The translations under genes and the position numbers were made by a program. Of a stretch of DNA of 64,000 nucleotides, positions 1 through 9,882 are shown in pieces; position 1 is the stretch's first letter; every line of letters starts with the position of its first letter. This stretch comes from Azospirillum sp. TSA2s (GTDB lineage Bacteria > Pseudomonadota > Alphaproteobacteria > Azospirillales > Azospirillaceae), in contig NZ_CP039647.1 of the NCBI RefSeq assembly GCF_004923315.1, positions 124,001 to 188,000 on the forward strand, given 5' to 3'. A model generated the notes under the pieces. The model saw only the letters and a program-made list of their open reading frames with translations. It was not told the origin of the DNA and did no database searches.

Positions 1-232
1 GAAGGTCGAGCCAGAAGTGGGCGGGCATGCCGCAGAGCCGGGCCAGTCGGGCCGCCATCTCTGGCGTAACTGCGGCCTTGCCAGCCAACACGCGATGGAG
101 CGTCTGGCGGGCGATTGCCAACTCCTGAGCCGCCTGGGTCACCGTCAACCGAAGTTCGGGCAGAACCCGGTTGCGCAGCACAGCACCAGGATGAGGTGGA
201 GGATCATTGGACAATGGGGATTCAGCAGACAT
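1..232 (-). CDS. higA: HigA-type antitoxin, partial at window edge
   Basis: Read on the minus strand from an ATG at 232, the first 77 codons encode a HigA/VapI-type XRE antitoxin. The typical pattern is PGAVLRNRVL, then LTVTQAAQELAIARQTL, then the HTH tail RVLAGKAAVTPEMAARL and the closing FWLDL block. The protein runs off the left edge, so its C-terminus is not visible. HigB toxins normally sit just upstream of higA, but 233-400 holds no HigB-like frame. The antitoxin is therefore either solitary or has lost its partner. The family binds its own promoter and a RelE-like toxin. Confidence 0.8.
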   Translation of the reverse strand, partial: MSAESPLSNDPPPHPGAVLRNRVLPELRLTVTQAAQELAIARQTLHRVLAGKAAVTPEMAARLARLCGMPAHFWLDL

Positions 233-417
233 CGAGCACGGCCAGAGGGAACTACCTTCCAGATGTAGCGCATCACGCGACAGAGGACAGCCTGTGCGAT
301 CCGCATCTGCCTTTTGGGGGGGCGGCGAAGGCACGCCGTCAATCAGTGGACAGGACGTCTTTAGGGTTGCTATTCAGACTGTCCTTCATACCGCCGTTTG
401 ATGGCCACGCCGGAAGC

Positions 418-482
418 TGTCCGGAAACCCGCGTTGACTACGGCTTTCCGGACACATAGTTTGTCGGACGGGTTTCCGGACA
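418..482. repeat. Candidate resolvase (res-like) sites
   Basis: The ten-base word TGTCCGGAAA occurs once directly (418-427) and twice in inverted orientation (445-454 and 473-482). A near copy of the half site, TTTGTCGGAC, lies at about 460-469. The cluster ends just 10 bases before the serine resolvase start at 493. Small serine resolvases of the Tn3 type bind grouped, variably spaced inverted sites next to their own gene, where binding also represses transcription. Assignment to this resolvase is inference. Confidence 0.45.
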
Positions 483-492
483 AACGGAGCGG

Positions 493-1068
493 ATGGTGGC
501 GAACATCGGCTATGCCAGGGTCTCGACCGCCGATCAGGATCCGGCTCTGCAACTCGACGCTCTGGCCAAGGCGGACTGCGAGCGGGTATTCCAGGACCAA
601 TCATCCGGAGCCAAGGCTGATCGACCGGGGCTGGCGGCGGCCATCGCGTTCGCCCGAAGTGGCGACATCCTGGTGGTCTGGAAGCTGGACCGTCTCGGCC
701 GGTCGCTGCCGCACCTGATCGAGACCGTGAACATGCTGGAGGCCCGTGGCGTCGGCTTTCGGTCGCTGACCGAAGCGATTGACACGACCACGCCTGGCGG
801 CCGGCTGGTGTTCCACATCTTCGGCGCTCTTGGCCAATTCGAGCGTGACCTCATCCGGGAACGGACCCGTGCCGGTTTGGTCGCTGCTGTCGCTCGTGGC
901 CGGAAGGGCGGACGCGCGCCGGTGGTGACCGAGGACAAGCTCCGCCGGGCAAAGGCACTCCTCGCCCAAGGTTTCACGGTTCGTGAAGCCGCTGCGCGGA
1001 TCAAGGTCGGAAAGACCGCGCTCTATGCAGCTCTTGGCGTAAACGGAAGCGAGAACGCTGATCCATGA
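493..1068 (+). CDS. Small serine resolvase/invertase
   Basis: This 191-residue protein has the N-terminal catalytic serine motif YARVSTADQ (Ser about residue 11), the core WKLDRLGRSLPHL and the GRLVFHIFGALGQFERDLIRE stretch typical of Tn3/Hin-type recombinases. A short C-terminal HTH follows (FTVREAAARIKVGKTALY). The length is normal for the family. It performs site-specific recombination through a serine-DNA covalent intermediate, usually to resolve cointegrates. It stands alone beside an IS21 stub, with repeated binding-site-like words directly upstream. No transposase of a Tn3 element is present, so it is probably a leftover or a plasmid multimer resolvase. Confidence 0.9.
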   Translation: MVANIGYARVSTADQDPALQLDALAKADCERVFQDQSSGAKADRPGLAAAIAFARSGDILVVWKLDRLGRSLPHLIETVNMLEARGVGFRSLTEAIDTTTPGGRLVFHIFGALGQFERDLIRERTRAGLVAAVARGRKGGRAPVVTEDKLRRAKALLAQGFTVREAAARIKVGKTALYAALGVNGSENADP

Positions 1069-1113
1069 ACGGAGTTCTTTGTCCGTTCCGCCTTAGCGTT
1101 GTTTAGGTGACAC

Positions 1114-1602
1114 TTATCGCGCTGCCCTCGAGAACAGCCAGACGATCCGCTCCACCTCGGGCTCGTCGGTGAAGGTCGTCTTGAAGAAGGCGAAATCGAC
1201 CTGGGCCTGCTTGCCGGGCGGCGTCTCGAAGCGACGCTCGAAGGACGGTGACGGGGTAGGACGGATGGCGCGGACCACGGCTTTCAGGATGGTATAGCCG
1301 CCGCTGTAACCGCGCTCCTTGAGTTCCCGCAGCAGGCGGCGGGCGCTGAGATCAGGAAAGGCCTGTAGGCGTTCGCGCAGATAGGGCTCGAAAGGCGTGA
1401 GCAGCGTCGGCCGAGTTGGCCGAGGGGTGTAGGCCGGCGCCTCCAGTCTGCGGGCGATGTATTTGCGGATGGTCTTGCGATCCAGGCCGGTGCGGCGTGC
1501 GATCGCTGACACCGAAAGGCCCTCGCGGGCGAGATCGAGAATCATGACGAGTTCCCCAAGTCTGACCACCTGTGCCCTCCCTCCGCCTCGGAGGGTGATC
1601 AT
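1114..1602 (-). pseudogene. istA fragment of a different IS21-family element
   Basis: The minus-strand frame begins at 1602 (MITLRGGG) and encodes the N-terminal HTH of an IS21 IstA transposase (LSVSAIARRTGLDRKTIRKYI). It reaches the first catalytic aspartate region (KQAQVDF) and is cut after IVWLFSRA at about 1125. Full IstA proteins are about 500 residues, so over two thirds is missing. The sequence differs from the intact IS21 copies in the window. IS21 copy A begins ten bases upstream of its start codon, so this is an older element hit by the newer one. Confidence 0.8.
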
Positions 1603-1811
1603 GGGCGATGAGTGTCAATCGGCTTCCAAAAACCAGCCAGCATCGGCGTCCAATATCCAGCCACGCCTGAGGTTGCAGAACCCGTTGTCCAGGGTGTCCA
1701 CGGGAGGGTCCCGCGCGCGCCGCGAAGTGCTCTCATTGCTGACGCAGCGGCGCGCGTGGGAGGGACCTGTGGGCTCCCCTGGGCAACGAGCGGGTGGATG
1801 AGATGGGCTGC

Positions 1812-2543
1812 TCAGGAGCGGTTCTTGAACCGCCAGCTTTCGTTGCCGGTTTCGAGGATGTCGCAGTGATGCGTCAGCCGGTCGAGCAAGGCGGTCGTCA
1901 TCTTGGCATCGCCGCCGAAGACGGTCGGCCATTCGGCAAAGCTCAAGTTCGTGGTGATGAGCACTGAGGTCTGGGAGTAAAGCTTGCTGATCAGATGGAA
2001 CAGCAGCTGCCCTCCGCTCTGGGAAAACGGCAGGTAGCCCAACTCGTCGAGCACAACGAGATCGACGCGGGTCAGCTGTTCGGCAAGCCGGCCGGCCTGT
2101 CCGGCCCGGGTTTCCGCTTCCAGCCGGTTCACCAGGTCGATGACGTTGAAGAAGCGGGCGCGGGCGCCATGGCGCACGCAGTTGGCCGTGATGGCAATGC
2201 ACAGGTGCGTCTTGCCGGTGCCGGTCCCGCCGACGCACACGGCGTTACGCTGCGTCTTCAGAAAGCCGCCATCGTGCAGATCGCGCACCACCGCCTCGTT
2301 GACCGGGCTGGCGGTGAAGTCGAACTCGGCCAGGGTTTTGGCCAAGGGCAGCTTGGCCGCTCCCAGCTGATAGCGGATGGAGCGGGCCTTCTTCTCCGCC
2401 ACCTCCGCCGCCAGCAGATCGCCCAGGATCTGCTGGGGCGAGCGCTGCCGCTTCAGCCCATCGCGCATCACCTCGTCGTAGGCGGCGCGCATGCCGGCCA
2501 AGCTCAGCTCGGCCATCATCGCCATCACATCATGCCGCTCCAT
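1812..2543 (-). CDS. istB: IS21 helper ATPase IstB, copy A
   Basis: This 243-residue AAA+ ATPase has the Walker A motif [10 protein letters not shown], the Walker B region [13 protein letters not shown] and the sensor block [13 protein letters not shown], all standard for IstB. IstB is the target-selection and regulatory partner of IstA in IS21 transposition. The ATG at 2543 lies inside the end of istA (14-base overlap), as usual for translationally coupled istAB. The protein is identical to the copy at 36125-36856. Confidence 0.95.
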   Translation of the reverse strand: MERHDVMAMMAELSLAGMRAAYDEVMRDGLKRQRSPQQILGDLLAAEVAEKKARSIRYQLGAAKLPLAKTLAEFDFTASPVNEAVVRDLHDGGFLKTQRNAVCVGGTGTGKTHLCIAITANCVRHGARARFFNVIDLVNRLEAETRAGQAGRLAEQLTRVDLVVLDELGYLPFSQSGGQLLFHLISKLYSQTSVLITTNLSFAEWPTVFGGDAKMTTALLDRLTHHCDILETGNESWRFKNRS

Positions 2544-4050
2544 GGCAGGCCTCCCCGGCGGTCCGCAGGCGGTCGTAGCGGGCGCAATCGGCGGCCGGCT
2601 CGATCCGCAACGTCAAGGCGGCGGGCACCGCCAGCGGTGCCGATGGCGTGATGTCATGGCGGCGGGCAAGGATGTTCAGCACCACGTCGCTGCCACAGGG
2701 TCCATCCTGCAATGCAGTCTGACAGGCGGCTTCCACTGCATCGAGCCCGTCGCTGAGAATGGCGCCGAGGATCGCCACGAACTGCCGGTCCGCCTCGTTG
2801 GAGCGTCCCAGCCGGGCCTTCACCTTGCTCAGCCCCGGCGGCAGCTCCCAGTCCCGGAATGGCGCGCCGTTGCGCAGCGCCCCCGGTTTGCGGGTGAGGA
2901 TGGGCAGGTAGTGCCAGGGATCGTAGACGGTGGCATCGCGGTCGAAGCGGCGCCGGTGCTCGGCCACCACCTGACCGTTCCACCACACAACGATGCGGTC
3001 GGCGTAGGCGCGCACCTGTACCGGCCGGCCAGCGGCCATGGCGGCCACGCTGTAGCGGTTGCGCTCGAAGCGGATCAGGCAGGTCTTCGAGGCGCTGACG
3101 GTGGTCTCGTGGAAGCCGTCGAACGGATCGGTCACCGCGATCAGCGCCGGCCGCTCGGCCTGGAACATCTCCCACACGCTGCGACTTCGGCATTCTGGAT
3201 GCGCGGTGTCCCGCGCCCAGCTCTCCACCTCACCACGCAGCCAGTCGTTCAGTTCCTCCAGTGTCTTCACGCGGGGACGCGGCGTGAACAGGCGCTGCCG
3301 CAAGGTGCCGACCTGATTCTCGACCTGTCCCTTTTCCCAGCCCGCCGCCGGTGTGCAGGCCACAGGCTCGACCAGATAATGCGAACACATCTGGGCGAAG
3401 CGGCGGTTGAACTGGCGGTCCTTGCCGACGAACACGGCCTCGACCGCCGTCTTCATGTTGTCGTAGATGCCACGCTCGCACAGCCCGCCGTAAAAGGCCG
3501 CGGCGCCGGCGTGGGCATCAAACACCATCTCTTGGGTCTGGCGCGGGTAGACTCGGACGAAGGGCATGCGGCTGTGGCACAGCCGGACGTGCGCCACCTG
3601 CACCTTGGTGGTGACGCCGTCCAAGATGACCCAGTCCTCGGCCCAGTCGAACTGATAGGCTTCGCCTGGGGCAAAGGTCAGCGGAACAAAGCCCTGCGTC
3701 GAAGTGACCACCGGCTGGTGCTGCCGGAAACGCTTGATGTAGCGGCGCACTGCATCATAGCCGCCCGGAAACCCCAACGCCTGAAGGCGCTTGAAGAGGC
3801 CTAGGTAATCGAGCCGGTCCCGCGCCGGCTGACGATCGTTCTCCTCGACCAGCCGCTCCAACTCCTTCTGGAAGGCCCCCAACTGCGGATAGGGCTGCAC
3901 CTGCCGCTCATAGCGCGGCGCCGTCTCCCCCGAGCGCAGGTACTTGCTCACCGTCTCCCGCGACACCTTCAGCGACCGGGCGATCGCCCGCTCACTCTTC
4001 CCCTTCGCGTGCTCCCGTCGGATCCGCGCTATCGTCTCCACCGTCAGCAT
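2530..4050 (-). CDS. istA: IS21 transposase IstA, copy A
   Basis: This 506-residue transposase has an N-terminal HTH ([21 protein letters not shown]), a DDE core that starts at [10 protein letters not shown] with the second aspartate in [13 protein letters not shown], the acidic residue in [14 protein letters not shown], and a C-terminal beta-rich domain ([20 protein letters not shown]). It cuts and joins the IS ends, working with IstB. The length and motif order are complete, so it should be active. It is identical to the copy at 34618-36138. Confidence 0.95.
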   Translation of the reverse strand: MLTVETIARIRREHAKGKSERAIARSLKVSRETVSKYLRSGETAPRYERQVQPYPQLGAFQKELERLVEENDRQPARDRLDYLGLFKRLQALGFPGGYDAVRRYIKRFRQHQPVVTSTQGFVPLTFAPGEAYQFDWAEDWVILDGVTTKVQVAHVRLCHSRMPFVRVYPRQTQEMVFDAHAGAAAFYGGLCERGIYDNMKTAVEAVFVGKDRQFNRRFAQMCSHYLVEPVACTPAAGWEKGQVENQVGTLRQRLFTPRPRVKTLEELNDWLRGEVESWARDTAHPECRSRSVWEMFQAERPALIAVTDPFDGFHETTVSASKTCLIRFERNRYSVAAMAAGRPVQVRAYADRIVVWWNGQVVAEHRRRFDRDATVYDPWHYLPILTRKPGALRNGAPFRDWELPPGLSKVKARLGRSNEADRQFVAILGAILSDGLDAVEAACQTALQDGPCGSDVVLNILARRHDITPSAPLAVPAALTLRIEPAADCARYDRLRTAGEACHGAA

Positions 4051-4167
4051 CCTCGCTTGGCCACCCTGTCGTCCAACCCAGGGTGGAAGTCTGCCAGATC
4101 AGGAGGTGGCTGGGTTTTGGACGCCGATCACCCCCGAAACTGGCCTACTGTTCCACGCCGATGCACA

Positions 4168-6008
4168 CCCTGGAGCTTGCCCGACAGCTGATGGGCACGC
4201 CGAGGCATCTGTCTCAGCACCCGGGTGGTTTTGTGCTGACGCAGGGTCGGCTCGACGAACTCGTCCCCATTGAACCCGCCGCTATGGAGGACCGGCAGGT
4301 TATCGAATGGGACAAGGACGACATCGACGTCCTCCGCATCATGAAGGTCGACGTCCTCGGCCTTGGCATGCTCGGCTGCATGCGCAGGGCCTTCGAAATC
4401 CTGGAGGAGCACAAGGGCATCCGCATGGACTTGGCGGGAATCCCGGCCGAGGACCCGGCGACCTACGCGATGATCCGGCGGGCCGACACATTGGGCGTTT
4501 TCCAGATCGAGAGCCGGGCGCAGATGGCCATGCTGCCGCGGATCAAGCCGGGGACCTTCTACGACTTGGTCATTGAGGTGGCCATCGTCAGGCCGGGCCC
4601 GATCCAGGGTGACATGGTGCATCCGTATTTGCGCCGTCGTGAGGGGCTGGAGCCGGTGGAATACCCGAAACCCGAGCTCGAGGTCGTGCTGGGACCGACC
4701 TTGGGGGTGCCGCTTTTCCAGGAGCAGGCGATGCGGGTCGCCATCGAATGCGCGGGCTTCACCCCCGGCGAGGCCGACCAGTTGCGGAAGTCGATGGCCA
4801 CCTTCAAGTTCACCGGCGGCGTCAGCAGGTTCCGCGACAAGCTGGTCAACGGCATGGTGGCGCGCGGGTACACCCAGGATTTCGCGGAGGCGACTTTCAA
4901 GCAGTTGGAAGGCTTCGGGTCCTACGGGTTCCCCGAAAGCCACGCGGCTTCCTTCGCCCTGATCGCCTACGCCAGCAGCTGGATGAAATGCCATCATCCC
5001 GAGGTGTTCTGTGCCGCCCTGCTGAATGCGCAGCCGATGGGCTTCTACGCACCCGCACAGATCGTCCGGGATGCGCGCGAGCACGGCGCCGAGGTTCGAC
5101 CGGTCGACGTCAACGCTTCGCGCTGGGACTGCACCTTGGAGCCAATGCTGGACGGCAGGTTGGCCGTCCGGCTTGGTTTCCGGATGGTCAAGGGGCTGGC
5201 CAACGCCGCCGCGGCCGGAATCGTTGCCGCCCGCGAGGACCGGCCTTATGGCAGCGTTGAGGACTTGTGGCGCCGGGCGGGTGTGCCGGTGGCGGCTCTT
5301 CGCCAGTTGGCGGCCGCCGATGCCTTCGCTGGCCTTGGTCTGAGGCGCCGGGAAGCGGTCTGGGCCATCCGGGCGCTCAGGGATGAGGCACTGCCGCTGT
5401 TTGCGGCGGCCGGGGCCGAGCGGGAGGCTGATGAGCCGGAGGTCGCCCTCAGGCCCATGAGCGCGGGCAGCGAGGTGGTCGAGGACTACTCGACGACGGG
5501 CTTGAGCCTGCGTAGCCATCCGCTGTCGTTCCTGCGCAGGGATTTCCGACGTCAGGGCATCATCCCCTGCACTGACCTCGCTCGCACGCGCGACGGACGC
5601 CGGGTCACGGCGTCCGGCTTGGTACTGGTCAGGCAGCGGCCGGGAAGCGCCAACGGGGTTTTGTTCATCACGCTTGAGGACGAAACCGGTATTGCCAACG
5701 TCATCGTCTGGAAGAAGCTCTTCGAGCAGCAGCGCCGGGTCGTCCTGGGCGCCACCATGATGGCGGTGAAGGGCCGTGTACAGGTCGAGGGCGAGGTCAT
5801 CCACCTGATCGCTGAGCGGTTGACCGACCAGACGAACCTGCTGCGGTCGCTTGGTGGCCGAGGGGAGCCGATGCCGTTGAAACAGTGCCGGGCTGATGAG
5901 GTTGGGATGGTCGCGGCTAAGCCGCAGATGCCGCAGGCAAAGGAAATGTACGACCCCAACCTGCGGCTCGGGTCCGGCATCAAGCCGCAGACGAGGGACT
6001 TTCGATAG
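4168..6008 (+). pseudogene. dnaE2: Error-prone DNA polymerase DnaE2 (ImuC), 5'-truncated
   Basis: From 4168 the plus strand encodes about 613 residues of the C-terminal part of DnaE2: [49 protein letters not shown], the helix-hairpin-helix and tau-binding regions, and an OB-fold ([20 protein letters not shown]). Full DnaE2 is about 1100 residues. The N-terminal PHP domain and the palm strand with two of the three catalytic aspartates are gone, replaced by the end of IS21 copy A. An ATG upstream in IS sequence (4083) keeps the frame open, but a product would lack catalysis. No imuA or imuB is nearby. Intact DnaE2 performs SOS-induced translesion synthesis. Confidence 0.9.
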
Positions 6009-6093
6009 ACCGCCCGAACCGAGTTCGACCCAGTCGAGGTTGGGCAGCCGCGCAGAGCGATCCGATCTCGAACTGGAGCAACGTCGCGAGGCT

Positions 6094-6240
6094 GGAGGAT
6101 GGGCGCGCACCGCGGTGGAATCGATCATCACCTGAGCCGGTGGGCCACCCACCGCCACCAAGGCATGGAAGATGTCATCCCACACGCCCATGGCCGCCCA
6201 GCGGACGAAGCGGTTGTAGAGCGTCTTGCGTGCAGTCGCT
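6094..6240 (-). pseudogene. IS5-family transposase fragment
   Basis: The minus strand contains the short transposase block RFVRWAAMGVWDDIFHAL followed by AQVMIDSTAVRAHP, which is the start of the catalytic domain of IS5-family (IS427/IS1031-type) transposases. No ends or second half are present. It lies between the dnaE2 remnant and the Rnk-like gene. It is a relic only. Confidence 0.7.
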
Positions 6241-6254
6241 CTTCAGACCGCGGA

Positions 6255-6677
6255 TCACGCGGCGACGGCGCCCTCGTCCCCGACAAGACGCTCGACAGCC
6301 AGAACGGTGAGGGTCTTCGCCTCGCCCTCCCGCGTGTACCATGTGATCGACTGTCCTTCCGCGACGCCAATGAGGGCCGCGCCAATGGGGGTCAGCACAG
6401 ACACCCGACCGGCCGCGAGATCGGCGTCATGCGGATAAACCAGCGTGACGGTCCGCTCCTGTCCGGTCACTTCGTCCCTGAACGCCGCGCGCGCGCCCAT
6501 CGTGACCACCGCCATCGCGAGCTCACTGGCATCGATCACCGCGGCGCGATCCAGTTCGACCGTGAGGTACTCGTAGACGTCGGGCAGCTTCTCGGAAACG
6601 GCCTCGACCAGGGCCGAGAGGCGGTCATGGTCGGTAGCGGTCAGCACGATGGGCGGAAACTGGTCTGCGGGACGCAT
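6255..6677 (-). CDS. rnk: Rnk-like GreA/GreB C-domain protein
   Basis: The start chosen is the ATG at 6677 (MRPADQFPPI); an open upstream extension has no family resemblance. The 140-residue protein has a short N-terminal helical part (DHDRLSALVEAV) and the GreA/GreB-type C-terminal FKBP-like domain: VTMGARAAFRD, VTLVYPHDADLAAGRVSVLTPIG, ALIGVAEGQSITW. This matches regulator of nucleoside diphosphate kinase (Rnk), which binds RNA polymerase near the secondary channel. Rnk lacks the long catalytic coiled coil of GreA, and it is absent here too. Such genes are common as extra copies on alphaproteobacterial plasmids. It is monocistronic as far as can be seen. Confidence 0.85.
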   Translation of the reverse strand: MRPADQFPPIVLTATDHDRLSALVEAVSEKLPDVYEYLTVELDRAAVIDASELAMAVVTMGARAAFRDEVTGQERTVTLVYPHDADLAAGRVSVLTPIGAALIGVAEGQSITWYTREGEAKTLTVLAVERLVGDEGAVAA

Positions 6678-7089
6678 CGAGGTCTTCCTTCGCTTTTCTC
6701 GACATGCACAACCGGCCACCAGGCGGCGTCCCCCGGTGGACGCCTCATCGGTCATGCTGCGGTTGCACGTGATAACTCCGCGGCCGCATGGATGCGGTTC
6801 GAGAGGATTTCTTGGATTCGGAGACGATGTTGGCCCCGGAAGGTCCGGGAGCCTTGCCTCAGGCGACCAGATCCGGGGCGAGCGAGCCTGCGTGAACGCG
6901 GCCTGCACGCAGGAGGTTACGGATATGGCGGGACGGCAGTGTCATGGTTCCCCGAACTTGGACAGGTTTGCTCTGGAATTCAAGGATTACCCGATCACGA
7001 CAGGGGCACGCGCGGCCCCCACTCCCTAAAGCAAGCCCTTCCGGAGCGGACGTACCCCCTTGGGCAAGAGGAAGACGTTCCCGCACCAG
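6678..7089. other. Intergenic region, no convincing gene
   Basis: This roughly 410-base stretch separates the Rnk-like gene from the end of the helicase gene. Its only notable content is a possible 34-codon frame at 6925-7029 with a strong AGGAGG ahead of it. No repeat, RNA or promoter could be assigned. Confidence 0.4.
6925..7029 (+). CDS. Possible small ORF with strong ribosome-binding site
   Basis: An AGGAGG at 6911-6916 lies eight bases before an ATG at 6925 that opens a 34-codon frame (MAGRQCHGSPNLDRF and onward) ending at 7029. The peptide resembles nothing I recognise. The Shine-Dalgarno spacing is the only support, so this may be chance. Confidence 0.2.
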   Translation: MAGRQCHGSPNLDRFALEFKDYPITTGARAAPTP

Positions 7090-9273
7090 TCAGGCCGATT
7101 TTGCCAGAAGCCATTCCTTCAGCTTCGACCACCGGCGCCCCTCCTGTCGTGCCCGCACCGCCATCCCGAGTGCCTTCCGCTGGCCCACGACGACGACCAG
7201 CCGCTTCCCGCGGGTGACGCCGGTGTAGACGAGATTGCGCCTGAGCATCGTCCAATGTTGCATCGCCAACGGGATGACGACGGCCGGGTATTCCGAGCCC
7301 TGGCTCTTGTGGATCGTCGTCGCGTAGGCCAGCGATACCCTATCCAGTTCGCCGAAGTCGTAGGGAACCTCACGACCGTCGAAGTCGATCAGCAGCTCAC
7401 TGTTCTCCGGATCCATCGCGGTGATGACGCCCAGGTCGCCGTTGTAGACCTCCTTTTCGTAATCGTTCTCGGTCTGCATCACCTTGTCGCCGACGCAATA
7501 GGTCCAGCCGAAGCGCTCGACCCGGACATCGCCTGGCGGGTTCAGCACCGCCTGGAGTTCCACGTTCAGCGACCGGGCGCCGAGGCCTCCGCGGTTCATC
7601 GGACAGAGCACCTGGACATCGCGTACGGGGTCCAGACCGAAGCGCTTCGGGATCCGGTTCAAAACGACCTCGATCAGCTTGCGAACACCATCCTCGGGCT
7701 CCGCCGCTTCGACGAAGTAGAAGTCCGAGCCCTCTACGGGTGTCAGATCCGGCATCTGCCCCTGGTTGATGCGATGGGCGTTGACGATGATGCGGCTGGC
7801 CGCCGCCTGTCGAAAAACCTCGGTCAGGCGTACCACGGGCACGGCGCCGGATGCGATCACGTCGGCGAGCACCTGCCCCGGCCCCACCGACGGCAACTGG
7901 TCGACATCGCCGACCAGGATCAGGGCCGACCTGTCGGGCGTCGCCTTCAGCAGCGCGTTCATCAGCGGCACGTCGACCATGGACGTCTCGTCGACGACGA
8001 GCAGGTCGCACTCCAGCCGGTTCTCCTCATTGTGCTTGAAGCCTCCGGCAGCCGGGTCGAAGGCAAGCATCCGGTGGATGGTCCTGGCCTCCATTCCGGT
8101 GCTCTCCGAGAGCCGCTTGGCCGCCCGGCCGGTCGGGGCGCAGAGCAGAATGCGGGTGTGCTTGGCGGCCAGGATCTTCAGGATGGAGTTGACCAGCGTC
8201 GTCTTGCCGACGCCGGGGCCGCCGGTGATGACCATGACCTTGGATGCCAGAGCAAGCCGGACAGCCTCCCGCTGGCTCGGCGCCAGCGTCAGACCCGTCC
8301 TTCCCTCCACCCACTCCAGCGCCTTCTCCATGTCGATGGAAGGCCAGGGCAGTGTCCCGCCCGCAAGCCCCCGCAGACGGGCAGCGATGGCCTGCTCGGC
8401 ACGATACAGCCCGGCCAGGAAGACGCAGTTTCTGCCTTCCAACTGGTCGCCGATGACGGCGCCGTCACGAAGCTCGTCCGCCAGCGCCTCGGCCACCAAA
8501 TCGATGTCGACCTCCAGGAGGTCGCTGGCGAGCTTCTCCAGGTCCTCCATCGGCAGGCCGCAGTGCCCTTCGTCCATCGCCTCAGCCAGCGCGTAGCCGA
8601 TGCCTGCCCGGACGCGGACCATGGCCGTCTTCTCGATGCCCAGCTTGGCCGCGATCTGATCGGCCGTCTTGAAGCCAATGCCGCGAATGTCCCGTGCCAG
8701 CCGGTATGGGTTCTCGGTGATCAGCTGGATCGCCTCCTGCCCGTAGGTCTTGTAGATGCGGACCGCCCTGGAGGTACCGACGCCGTTGGCGTGCAGGAAC
8801 AGCATGATCTCCCTGATCGCCCGCTGGTCGGCCCATCCTTTGACGATGCGGTCGGCCCGCCTGGGCCCGATGCCCGTGACCTCGCGCAGGCGACTGGGCT
8901 CGGCTTCGATGACGTCGAACACGGCCTCGCCGAACGCCTTCACCAGCTTCCTGGCGTAAATGGGGCCGATGCCCTTGATCATACCGGAGCCCAAGTACTT
9001 CTCGATGCCTTCCAGCGTCGTCGGCTGGGTTGCCTTCAGGAAGGTGGTCTTGAACTGGAGGCCGTGGGTGCGATCGTTGACCCAGCTGCCGCTCGCCTGG
9101 ATCCATTCCCCGGCCGAGATCATCGCCGCGTGGCCGACGACAACAACCAAGTCCCGATGTCCGCGGACCTTCACCCGAAGCACGCAAAAGCCGGTCTCGG
9201 CGCTGTGAAAGGTCACACGCTCCACCAGCCCTGCCAGGGACTCCGTCGATGACGCGATGGCTTGCCCGCTCAT
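7090..9273 (-). CDS. recD2: RecD2-type ATP-dependent DNA helicase
   Basis: This about 727-residue SF1B helicase has the N-terminal OB-like domain (ETGFCVLRVKVRG), helix-hairpin-helix repeats (GIGPIYARKLVKAFG, VTGIGPRRADRIVKGW, IRGIGFKTADQIA), Walker A (GGPGVGKTT), Walker B (DLLVVDETSMVD), motif III (LVGDVDQLPSVGPG) and the C-terminal UvrD-like motif ending in YTGVTRGKRLVVVVG. This matches RecD2, a 5'-3' helicase used in repair outside RecBCD. The ATG at 9273 is preferred; a GTG at 9315 would add 14 residues that show no similarity. It is transcribed away from a dehalogenase remnant on the other strand. Confidence 0.9.
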   Translation of the reverse strand: MSGQAIASSTESLAGLVERVTFHSAETGFCVLRVKVRGHRDLVVVVGHAAMISAGEWIQASGSWVNDRTHGLQFKTTFLKATQPTTLEGIEKYLGSGMIKGIGPIYARKLVKAFGEAVFDVIEAEPSRLREVTGIGPRRADRIVKGWADQRAIREIMLFLHANGVGTSRAVRIYKTYGQEAIQLITENPYRLARDIRGIGFKTADQIAAKLGIEKTAMVRVRAGIGYALAEAMDEGHCGLPMEDLEKLASDLLEVDIDLVAEALADELRDGAVIGDQLEGRNCVFLAGLYRAEQAIAARLRGLAGGTLPWPSIDMEKALEWVEGRTGLTLAPSQREAVRLALASKVMVITGGPGVGKTTLVNSILKILAAKHTRILLCAPTGRAAKRLSESTGMEARTIHRMLAFDPAAGGFKHNEENRLECDLLVVDETSMVDVPLMNALLKATPDRSALILVGDVDQLPSVGPGQVLADVIASGAVPVVRLTEVFRQAAASRIIVNAHRINQGQMPDLTPVEGSDFYFVEAAEPEDGVRKLIEVVLNRIPKRFGLDPVRDVQVLCPMNRGGLGARSLNVELQAVLNPPGDVRVERFGWTYCVGDKVMQTENDYEKEVYNGDLGVITAMDPENSELLIDFDGREVPYDFGELDRVSLAYATTIHKSQGSEYPAVVIPLAMQHWTMLRRNLVYTGVTRGKRLVVVVGQRKALGMAVRARQEGRRWSKLKEWLLAKSA

Positions 9274-9318
9274 GCCGGGATTGTGCTTGATTCCGGAGCT
9301 CTGGGCCAGTCGCACATG

Positions 9319-9576
9319 CGAAGACGGTCCGGTGCCGACGTGGGTGACGAAACGGACTGGCAGACGGGACGGACACTCGCCTGCCCGACCCTCGCCCTAT
9401 GGTCACTGCGCAATGACCTCGAGGCGCTCTATAGCGATGTCCTCTCGGTCTGGGGGCTCTGGGCAACCGATCTGCGTGGTCGAGGTCTGGACTGCGGACA
9501 CCATATGGCCGAGGAGGCGCCGGAGGAGCTTGCTCGGGAGCTCCTGGCGTTCCTGGCGACTGAGAGTGGCAGATGA
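9319..9576 (+). pseudogene. 3' remnant of a haloacetate dehalogenase-type alpha/beta hydrolase
   Basis: The plus strand encodes the last 85 or so residues of an alpha/beta hydrolase close to fluoroacetate/haloacetate dehalogenases. CPTLALW is followed by an acid-bearing loop, then VLSVWGLWATDLRGRGLDCGHHMAEEAPEE with the catalytic histidine in CGHHMAEE, and a normal ending FLATESGR at 9576. The nucleophile elbow and the rest of the protein are missing; the helicase start lies where the gene body should be. Confidence 0.65.
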
Positions 9577-9882
9577 GTCGATAGGCCCGACCGAAGACGA
9601 CAGAGATCGTCTTGTCAAGCCCAAGCAGCAGACGAATTACGCGTCGAAGGACCGCGAACAAGGCACTCAGGCACGCTTGAAGTCGGATAAAGCGTCTGGA
9701 AGCCCAATGGAACGCGACAAAGCAGTCGGAACCGGGTGGCTTTGGCGCAAACTCCTGGGAAAACGGCGAAAAACGGCGTTTAAGAGTGCATTTAGAGCGA
9801 ATGCATACAGGTATACTCGCACAGTCTATCAACTAGGCCCCATCGTGCTGTCTGCCGAGGGGGCTTTGACACGATAGCTGGT
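9577..9882. other. Intergenic region, nothing assigned
   Basis: About 300 bases of lower GC content than the neighbours (for example GCATACAGGTATACTCG near 9803). Frames cross it on both strands, but none shows a start signal, family motifs or alphaproteobacterial codon use. A promoter is possible but not defined. Confidence 0.4.

Larger units (their letters stand above)
1613..4167 (-). mobile_element. IS21-family element, copy A (2555 bp, complete)
   Basis: The element runs from TGTCAATCGGC at 1613 to the inverted end ACA at 4167; the outer ends read TGTCAATCGGC and TGTGCATCGGC. Both ends carry internal repeats of ATCGGCGTCCAA followed by CCAGCC, the multiple terminal repeats usual for IS21. 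It encodes IstA and IstB on the minus strand. Copy B at 34501-37055 has the same length, the opposite orientation and identical IstA and IstB proteins. The flanks (GATGAG on the left, CCCTGG on the right) show no target duplication, so the neighbourhood has been rearranged since insertion. The right end abuts a 5'-truncated dnaE2. Confidence 0.92.

Noticed and set aside
233-400. A HigB toxin gene upstream of higA
   Set aside because: None of the frames there gives a RelE/HigB-like sequence.
7060-9252. Long plus-strand open frame opposite the RecD2 helicase
   Set aside because: It is a GC-rich antisense shadow of a well-conserved helicase and shows no protein family motifs.
9257-9877. Plus-strand frame of about 206 codons after the helicase
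   Set aside because: It overlaps the dehalogenase remnant in another frame and shows no motifs or start signal.
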